Positions 59,928-64,000 of a stretch of DNA of 64,000 nucleotides are shown here, piece after piece. Position 1 is the stretch's first letter. Each line of letters begins with the position of its first letter. Under the pieces are notes generated by a model. That model ran no database searches, was not told the DNA's origin, and worked only from the letters and a program-made list of their open reading frames with translations. This DNA comes from Devosia sp. Lineage in GTDB: Bacteria; Pseudomonadota; Alphaproteobacteria; Rhizobiales; Devosiaceae. The translations under genes were made by a program, and so were the position numbers. The stretch covers positions 1 to 64,000 of the forward strand of contig NZ_JAFKHE010000028.1 of assembly GCF_017307495.1 (NCBI RefSeq). Reading direction: 5' to 3'.

Positions 59928-60815
59928 ATGGCAGAGCTGATCAACCTCGAGACTTTTGTCACGGCGGTGAAGTCGGGAAGCTTCGCCGGCGCGGCGCGGC
60001 TGCTCGGCATCTCGCCGGCCATGGTCGGACGACGCATCCAGGCGCTGGAGGAGCATCACGGCGCCCGGCTGATCGAACGCACCACGCGCGCGCAGCGGCT
60101 GACCGAGCTGGGCGAGAGCTTCTACGCGCAGGCCCAAGCCGTGCTCGAGGCGATGAGCGAGCTCGACGACCTCACGCGCACCGAGCCTGGCAGGCTCACC
60201 GGCCGCATCCGGGCGACCGGACCGGCAACACTCGGCATCCACCGGCTCGCCGCCATCGTCGCCCGCTTCTGCGAGCTCAATCCGGCTGTGACGGTCGAGC
60301 TGAGCCTCAACGACCGGCGCGCCGACCTCATCGCCGAGGGCTATGACGTGGCGGTCCGCGTCGGCGAGTTGCAGGCCTCGAGCATGATTGCACGGCGGAT
60401 CGGCACCTATCGCTTTCGCTGCGCCGCCGCCCCGTCCTATGCCGCCTCGCTTGGCCTGCCGCTGACACCCGAGGAACTGCGCCACCATCGCTGCATCCTC
60501 AATCTCAACATGAGTCCGCGCAACCGCTGGCCGTTCATCGGCCCCGGCGGGGTCTCGGTGGTGGCGGAGGTCGAGGGCGGGCTGCAGATCGACAATGGCG
60601 AGGCCCAGCTCGCGGCGGCCCTGGCCGGGGCCGGTATCGTGTACCTCCCGGTCGACCTGGTGGAGGCGCCGCTCAAGACCGGCGAGCTGATCGAAGTGCT
60701 GCCGCACTGGAACAGGATGACGCTGCCCATCCATATTGTCCATCCGTCGCGCCGACTGGTTCCGCGCCGGTTGAGCGCATTCATGGATGCGATCGCCGCC
60801 GGCTTGAAGGAGTAA
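59928..60815 (+). CDS. LysR-family transcriptional regulator
   Basis: This 295-residue regulator has an N-terminal winged HTH (LINLETFVTAVKSGSFAGAA, SPAMVGRRIQALEEHHGARL, about 4-50) and a C-terminal periplasmic-binding-like effector domain (GRLTGRIRATGPATLGIHRL). It faces the F420-reductase-like gene across about 104 bp and, as usual for LysR genes, probably controls it. The inducer is unknown. Confidence 0.94.
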   Translation: MAELINLETFVTAVKSGSFAGAARLLGISPAMVGRRIQALEEHHGARLIERTTRAQRLTELGESFYAQAQAVLEAMSELDDLTRTEPGRLTGRIRATGPATLGIHRLAAIVARFCELNPAVTVELSLNDRRADLIAEGYDVAVRVGELQASSMIARRIGTYRFRCAAAPSYAASLGLPLTPEELRHHRCILNLNMSPRNRWPFIGPGGVSVVAEVEGGLQIDNGEAQLAAALAGAGIVYLPVDLVEAPLKTGELIEVLPHWNRMTLPIHIVHPSRRLVPRRLSAFMDAIAAGLKE

Positions 60816-60911
60816 CCATCGGCCGCGGCTAGCGCGGTTAACTTCACGCGCTAACCACTTCAACTCGTCCACCGGCCGCACTACTGGCCTTAACGAGCAT
60901 AATTTCGTAAA

Positions 60912-61703
60912 ATGCCCGGCATGAGTACGGCCGTGCGCAGCGTAACAGCGTCAGACTATCTTTCGCGCATTCTCGCGCGCGAGGTGGTCGATCGCCGCTC
61001 AGCCACCCAACTGGACGGGATCGCTCGCAAGGTCGAACTGCTGTGCACGGCCTGGGGAGGCGAGCACATCGTCGAAGTCGTCCCGGGAGGAGGCTTCGAG
61101 AAGTCGACCGCCAATCGCTCCGGCATCTGCATGGATTTCGTCGTCTGGATCCGAACCGATGCGGGGCGCCGCATCCCCGAGGTCTACGAGTCCATGCATG
61201 CGACGTTTCAGCGGCTGGGCCTCAGGCCGATCCGACGCGACGTCACTATCGCGCTGCAGGTCGGCACCATTGCCGTCGACGTCCTGCCCGCGAGGCGGCT
61301 GTCGATGATCTCGGACATCCACGAGATCTACTCCAGCCGCCGGGCCCAGGCGATCACCACGAACCTGCACCAGCACGTGCTCGACAGTCACGAGGCCAAT
61401 CGGCAGGACGAGATTCGCATCCTTAAGCTCTGGCGCGACCAGAACGGGCTGGACTTTCCCTCGTTCTACCTGGAACTCGCGACCAACGCGGCGCTGCGCC
61501 GACGGCCGGTCGGCGCCCTCGTCGACAACGTCTGGGCCACGCTCGGCTTCCTCGAGCGCCTGCTGGTGCCGCGTGCCATGCTCGATCCGGCCAATGCCGC
61601 CAACATTGTATCGGACGAGTTGACCGCCCCGCAGAAGCGCTTCATCGCCCTCGCCGCGGCCGCCGCCCGCAGCGGCCGGCCATGGTCGGAGATCGTGAGA
61701 TAG
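60912..61703 (+). CDS. CD-NTase-like nucleotidyltransferase with degraded active site
   Basis: This 263-residue protein matches, by eye, bacterial polymerase-beta-type nucleotidyltransferases of the SMODS/CD-NTase group. The usual GSFAKGT...SGTDIDLF region is here GGFEKSTANRSGICMDFVVW. Cys73 replaces the first metal-binding Asp; Asp75 and the third carboxylate Asp123 (GTIAVDVLPAR) persist. The C-terminal part (EIRILKLWRDQNGLDFPSFY, DPANAANIVSDELTAPQKR) fits the helical domain. No effector gene, E1/E2 or HORMA-like gene is adjacent. Starts are 60912 or the ATG at 60921. Function unknown; loss of canonical catalysis is inferred. Confidence 0.75.
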   Translation: MPGMSTAVRSVTASDYLSRILAREVVDRRSATQLDGIARKVELLCTAWGGEHIVEVVPGGGFEKSTANRSGICMDFVVWIRTDAGRRIPEVYESMHATFQRLGLRPIRRDVTIALQVGTIAVDVLPARRLSMISDIHEIYSSRRAQAITTNLHQHVLDSHEANRQDEIRILKLWRDQNGLDFPSFYLELATNAALRRRPVGALVDNVWATLGFLERLLVPRAMLDPANAANIVSDELTAPQKRFIALAAAAARSGRPWSEIVR

Positions 61704-61833
61704 GTACCAAGGCCTTGTTGCGGGCACACCATCTCCACAACACCGGCTGTCATCCCAGCGCGTTTGGCACTGCCGCAGCCTATCCTGGGGCCATTGAGGT
61801 CAGTCAGAAGCCCTTAATTTCCGGAGGCGTATC

Positions 61834-62283
61834 ATGGCCCGATCCTCGGAGGAGGAGCCGATGTTCGACCACAAGGAAACTCTGTTCCACGTCGCCAGCC
61901 TGCTGGCGCGCCAGCTCTCCAGCGGCTTGCGCGAGGCGCTCGTGCCGTTCGGGCTGCATCCTGCCCAGTTCACCGCGCTCAGCGAGATCGCGCAGCGCGA
62001 AGGATTGACGCAGGCCGAGCTCGTGGTACGGCTCCATCTCGAGCAGCCGGGCGTGGCGCGCACGCTGGCCGCGCTCGAGGCGGAGGGCTGGATCGAGAAG
62101 TCCTCGCTCGGCAAGGGCCGGGCACAGGGGCTGTATCTCAGTGCGCGCGCCAGGGAGATACTGCCCTTGGCGGCCCAAGCCGCGGCGGAAGCCGACCGGC
62201 AGGCGGTGGCCTCGTTGAGCCGCACCGAGGCGGCACTGCTGATCGACGGGCTGAGCGAACTGGCTGCGGCAAACCGGGCGTAG
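61834..62283 (+). CDS. MarR-family transcriptional regulator
   Basis: This 149-residue winged-helix regulator has LFHVASLLARQLSSGLREAL, HPAQFTALSEIAQREGLTQA (about 40-59), the recognition segment VRLHLEQPGVARTLAALEAE and the wing KGRAQGLYLSARAREIL. The ATG at 61834 has GGAGG 6 nt upstream. It controls unknown targets; neither neighbour is an obvious transporter or catabolic gene. Confidence 0.92.
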   Translation: MARSSEEEPMFDHKETLFHVASLLARQLSSGLREALVPFGLHPAQFTALSEIAQREGLTQAELVVRLHLEQPGVARTLAALEAEGWIEKSSLGKGRAQGLYLSARAREILPLAAQAAAEADRQAVASLSRTEAALLIDGLSELAAANRA

Positions 62284-62291
62284 CCGCCCCC

Positions 62292-62320
62292 TTGCACCTC
62301 GACGCCTTTCCCCCTATACA
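62292..62320 (+). promoter_or_regulatory. Promoter of the rpmI-rplT operon
   Basis: TTGCAC (62292-62297) and TATACA (62315-62320) with exactly 17 nt between them form a near-consensus promoter. The leader of about 87 nt to the rpmI start contains GGTCC...GGACC and GGCGGTTC...GACCGCC pairing, which could be a ribosomal-protein regulatory structure. Confidence 0.7.
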
Positions 62321-62413
62321 CCCGGCTTCTTCGACGGGTCGCCCGGCCAAAAGGCATGCCGTGGCGGTTCGAAATGCTGGTCCCCCGGGACCGCCTCTAA
62401 CAGGACAAGCAAA

Positions 62414-62614
62414 ATGCCAAAGATGAAGACTAAATCGGGCGCCAAGAAGCGCTTCAAGATGACTGCGACGGGCCGCGTCAAGACCGGCGTCGCGGGCAAG
62501 CGTCACCGCCTCCTTAGCCACGATGCCGACTACATCCGCTCTCACCGGGGGACCAAGATCCTCAAGAAGGGCGATGAAAGTCTGGTCAAGTGGTACATGC
62601 CGTACAACCGTTAA
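62414..62614 (+). CDS. rpmI: 50S ribosomal protein L35
   Basis: This 66-residue basic protein starts MPKMKTKSGAKKRFKMTATG and contains GKRHRLLSHD, the L35 signature. The ATG has AGGA upstream and lies behind a clear promoter. It is followed 12 bp later by rplT. In many bacteria infC precedes rpmI directly; here infC is about 3.7 kb upstream. Confidence 0.97.
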   Translation: MPKMKTKSGAKKRFKMTATGRVKTGVAGKRHRLLSHDADYIRSHRGTKILKKGDESLVKWYMPYNR

Positions 62615-62626
62615 GGAGCCGAACCT

Positions 62627-63028
62627 ATGTCCCGCGTTAAGAGAGGCGTCACCGCCCACACTCGCCACAAGAAGGTCCTGAAGGCTGCTTCGGGCTTCTA
62701 CGGCCGCCGCAAGAATACCATCCGCACCGCCAAGGCCGCCGTCGACAAGGCCGGCCAGTACGCGTACCGCGATCGCCGGGTCAAGAAGCGCAACTTCCGC
62801 GCCCTCTGGATCCAGCGCATCAACGCCGCGGTACGTGACCACGGCCTGACCTACGGTCGATTTATCGACGGCCTCAGCAAGGCCGAGATTGCCGTCGACC
62901 GCAAGGTGCTCTCCGATCTCGCGATCACCGAGCCCGCAGCGTTCGCCGCGCTGGTTGCCCAGGCCAAGAAGGCCCTGGGGTATCTCGAGAAGCTCGAGAC
63001 GACCACGCACGAGCGCATCAGCGCGTAA
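62627..63028 (+). CDS. rplT: 50S ribosomal protein L20
   Basis: This 133-residue protein starts [20 protein letters not shown] and includes the RNA-binding [20 protein letters not shown] segment. It binds 23S rRNA early in 50S assembly. It is co-transcribed with rpmI and followed by a strong terminator before pheS. Confidence 0.97.
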   Translation: MSRVKRGVTAHTRHKKVLKAASGFYGRRKNTIRTAKAAVDKAGQYAYRDRRVKKRNFRALWIQRINAAVRDHGLTYGRFIDGLSKAEIAVDRKVLSDLAITEPAAFAALVAQAKKALGYLEKLETTTHERISA

Positions 63029-63057
63029 TCGCCTAGCCTTTTCTGAGGCCTCAAGCT

Positions 63058-63106
63058 AAGCCTTGCGCCGCCCGAACATTCGGGACGGCGCGGGGCTTTT
63101 GTGTTT
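63058..63106 (+). terminator. Intrinsic terminator after rplT
   Basis: A long hairpin pairs AAGCCTTGCGCCGCCCGAA with TTCGGGACGGCGCGGGGCTT, with few mismatches and a 2-nt loop region, followed by TTTTGTGTTT. It ends the rpmI-rplT transcript. Confidence 0.88.
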
Positions 63107-63134
63107 CTGCGCCAAGCGCCGCCCCACACGCGGC

Positions 63135-63230
63135 GTCACCCCGGCGAAGGCCGGGGTCCATCATGAGACAGTTCCTCCCGCTGGGGCGGTGGAAGACCTC
63201 GAGATGGATACCGGCCTCCGCCGGTATGAC
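63135..63230. repeat. Paired palindromic element before pheS
   Basis: GTCACCCCGGCGAAGGCCGG and ATACCGGCCTCCGCCGGTAT are two palindromes facing each other. The outer ends GTCA...TGAC and inner GTCCAT...ATGGAT also pair. It is another REP/BIME-like family, with a core unlike the 47.7-54.5 kb copies. Confidence 0.75.
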
Positions 63231-63268
63231 CGGTGGGTGGGAGGCATGACAGACAAATGGATAGAATA

Positions 63269-64000
63269 ATGTCCCTCGACGCTCAGATTGCCACCCTCCG
63301 CGCTGATATCGGCGCTGCCGTCGCCGCCGCCGGCGATGAAGCCGCCATCGAAGCGGTGCGCGTCTCCGCGCTCGGCAAGAAGGGCTCGGTCTCCGCGCTG
63401 CTCGCCACGCTCGGCGGCATCGCGCCGGAGGAGCGCAAGTCGGCCGGCGCCGCCATCAATGGCCTCAAGACCGAGGTCACCGCGCTGATCGAGGCCAAGG
63501 CCGGGGAACTCGCCAAGTCTGCGCTCGATGCCCGCCTCGCCGCCGAGCGCGTCGACGTCACCCTGCCGGTGCGCCCCGCGCCGACCGCCGAGGGCCGCAT
63601 CCATCCGGTCAGCCAGGTGATCGACGAGATCACGGCGATCTTTTCCGACATGGGCTTTTCGATCGCCGAAGGTCCAGACATCGAGACCGACTGGTACAAT
63701 TTCACCGCGCTGAACTTCCCCGAGGGGCATCCGGCGCGCGAAATGCACGACACCTTCTTCATGGCCCCCGCGCCGGACGGGGTGAAGCGCGTGCTGCGCA
63801 CCCACACCTCGCCGGTGCAGATCCGGACCATGCTCAACACCAACGAGAAGCCGGCAGCGCCCTATCTCACCCCGACGATCGATCCGCCGATCCGCGTGGT
63901 GATGCCGGGCCGCACCTACCGGCACGACTCCGACCAGACCCACACGCCGATGTTCCACCAGGTCGAGGGCCTGGTCATCGACAAGAGCTCGCATATCGGC
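63269..64000 (+). CDS. pheS: Phenylalanyl-tRNA synthetase alpha subunit (partial, runs off the window)
   Basis: This class II synthetase subunit charges tRNA-Phe with phenylalanine, with PheT. The window holds 244 residues from the start: an N-terminal coiled-coil region ([29 protein letters not shown]), then the [20 protein letters not shown] motif-1 region and the start of the catalytic core ([44 protein letters not shown]). The rest lies beyond 64000. Order rpmI-rplT-pheS is standard. Confidence 0.96.
   Translation, partial: MSLDAQIATLRADIGAAVAAAGDEAAIEAVRVSALGKKGSVSALLATLGGIAPEERKSAGAAINGLKTEVTALIEAKAGELAKSALDARLAAERVDVTLPVRPAPTAEGRIHPVSQVIDEITAIFSDMGFSIAEGPDIETDWYNFTALNFPEGHPAREMHDTFFMAPAPDGVKRVLRTHTSPVQIRTMLNTNEKPAAPYLTPTIDPPIRVVMPGRTYRHDSDQTHTPMFHQVEGLVIDKSSHIG

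Overview
This is a contiguous, high-GC chromosomal segment from an alphaproteobacterium. Gene order and families point to the order Hyphomicrobiales, and a Devosia-like genus is my best guess. The supporting blocks are ahcY-divL-tsaE, addB-addA-trxA, folC-accD-trpA-trpB-trpF-lapA-ihfB-sppA, rpsA-cmk, lptC-lptA-lptB-rpoN-hpf-ptsN, uppP-fzlA-queG and infC...rpmI-rplT-pheS. It is mostly core genome. I see no transposase, phage gene, CRISPR array, rRNA operon or replication origin.

Layout. 0-5 kb: S-adenosylhomocysteine hydrolase behind a palindromic operator, then a DivL-type pseudo-histidine kinase with Tyr in place of the phospho-His, then TsaE. 5-12.6 kb: the AddAB recombination nuclease-helicase and two tandem thioredoxins (CGPC and CAPC). 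12.7-20 kb (minus strand): the sppA-ihfB-lapA-trpFBA-accD-folC block, interrupted between trpA and accD by a small zinc-ribbon gene and an orphan HicB-like gene. 20-22 kb: an accessory island with a TetR regulator, a divergent membrane protein and a GNAT enzyme. 22-25.6 kb: rpsA, cmk, an acidic TIGR02300-family protein and tRNA-Ala(GGC). 25.6-32 kb: an HWE sensor kinase, a DUF1344 protein, an OmpR/EnvZ-like two-component pair followed by a secreted protein, an Hsp70-like protein and a DUF6544 protein. 32-37 kb: uronate isomerase with a KdgF-like cupin, an ArsR/SRPBCC pair, a WYL regulator facing a DUF1127 gene, an NDUFA9-like protein and tRNA-Leu(CAG). 37.5-39.6 kb: an arsenic operon (arsR, thioredoxin-type arsenate reductase, aquaglyceroporin, glutaredoxin-type arsenate reductase), with a divergent truncated hemoglobin. 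40-47.7 kb: a WbpM/CapD-like sugar dehydratase, an RNase D-like exonuclease, and the LPS-transport and sigma-54 block. 47.7-57.9 kb: DUF1150/Hsp20, a glycosyltransferase, a tightly overlapping nat-ydeI-DUF1697-rbsK operon, uppP, fzlA, queG and accessory enzymes, punctuated by four copies of a REP/BIME-like palindromic element. 58-64 kb: infC with a probable AUU start, DUF423, an F420-reductase-like gene facing a LysR gene, a CD-NTase-like nucleotidyltransferase with a degraded active site, a MarR regulator, rpmI-rplT and the 5' part of pheS.

Themes. Two cell-cycle or division proteins typical of alphaproteobacteria are present (DivL and FzlA). Several genes appear to start at non-AUG codons: UUG for rpsA, trx2, the response regulator and the glycosyltransferase, GUG for lptA and queG, and AUU for infC. 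Many regulator genes have a clear inverted repeat at their own promoter. Intergenic gaps are rich in paired palindromes of at least three sequence families. The observations most worth follow-up are the nucleotidyltransferase with Cys in place of a metal-binding Asp, the HicB/zinc-ribbon insertion in the trp-acc block, the sigma-54 promoter motif in front of rpoN itself, and the AUU start of infC.
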